Assembly: GCA_036796215.1 (NCBI GenBank)
Contig: DAIRDJ010000031.1
Coordinates: 1-34,335, forward strand
Reading direction: 5' to 3'
Length of the DNA stretch: 34,335 bases
From: SLRI01 sp036796215
GTDB lineage: Bacteria > Pseudomonadota > Alphaproteobacteria > Geminicoccales > Geminicoccaceae
Below are positions 34,161-34,335 of this stretch, piece after piece. Both the position numbers and the translations under genes were made by a program. A model generated the notes under the pieces. The model saw only the letters and a program-made list of their open reading frames with translations. It was not told the DNA's origin and made no database searches. How positions within the stretch are numbered: position 1 is the stretch's first letter; every line of letters begins with the position of its first letter.

Positions 34161-34335
34161 GGCCCCACCGGACTTTTGCGCAGGAGCTTGCGACGCAGCA
34201 GCGTGCGAGGCCGAGGTCGACAGACCGGGCGAAGAAGTAATACCAGCCCCTCTAATTTATGACCGCTTCTGCCCACTCCATCGAGCAGAGGGATTCTATC
34301 CTGCCGGTATCGCTGGTGAGCCGCTGCCGGGCCTG
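34161..34335. other. Window end, no supported gene
   Basis: The final 175 bases contain no open frame with recognisable content. The segment around 34235-34265 is A/T-richer and could belong to a promoter of a gene beyond the window. Confidence 0.3.

Overview
The window is high-GC proteobacterial DNA with dense, short-spaced genes. The gene content points to an alphaproteobacterium, possibly of the Rhodospirillales/Geminicoccales type, but no rRNA or other phylogenetic marker was available to confirm this. It includes a fused ArsR-methyltransferase followed by metF and metH, MlaA-MlaC, a YgfZ-type folate protein, and a GH15-otsA pair. No tRNA, rRNA, CRISPR array, insertion sequence or phage gene was seen.

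Layout. (1) 92-3642, minus strand: a sulfotransferase and a Wzc/ExoP-type tyrosine autokinase for exopolysaccharide, followed by an AT-rich intergenic region. (2) 4224-6953: a HAD plus polytopic-membrane (UbiA-like) fusion protein, possibly preceded by a coupled 30-codon ORF, converging on ygfZ across a stretch with two competing stems. (3) 7108-10387: trehalose metabolism, with a GH15 hydrolase broken by a frameshift and then otsA; no otsB is present. (4) 10550-14047: dnaE. (5) 14126-21539: a five-gene, largely overlapping operon. It encodes a zinc-ribbon/class III cyclase/ATPase/TPR protein, a YcaO enzyme, a TfuA protein, a thermolysin-like metallopeptidase, and a protein ending in nine tandem copies of a Q-S/A-R-A-M-M hexapeptide. 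(6) 21613-25345, minus strand: a UvrD/Rep-type helicase, mlaC and mlaA. (7) 25629-27426: three proteins of unknown function. (8) 27544-33064: the methionine-cycle operon (ArsR-methyltransferase regulator, metF, metH) behind a perfect 16-bp palindrome. (9) 33088-34117: a frameshifted small membrane protein and a truncated response-regulator receiver, followed by a palindromic hairpin of the same type as the one at 21566.

The most interesting part is region 5. YcaO with TfuA is the known pair for installing backbone thioamides. The last gene of the operon looks like a modular peptide substrate: its nine repeats are near-identical in protein but use diverged codons, so selection acts on the peptide. 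A cytoplasmic M4-like peptidase encoded between them could process it, and the cyclase/ATPase/TPR protein could sense or regulate. I propose an uncharacterised repeat-containing RiPP (or protein-modification) system. The gene families are recognised from sequence; the pathway is inference.
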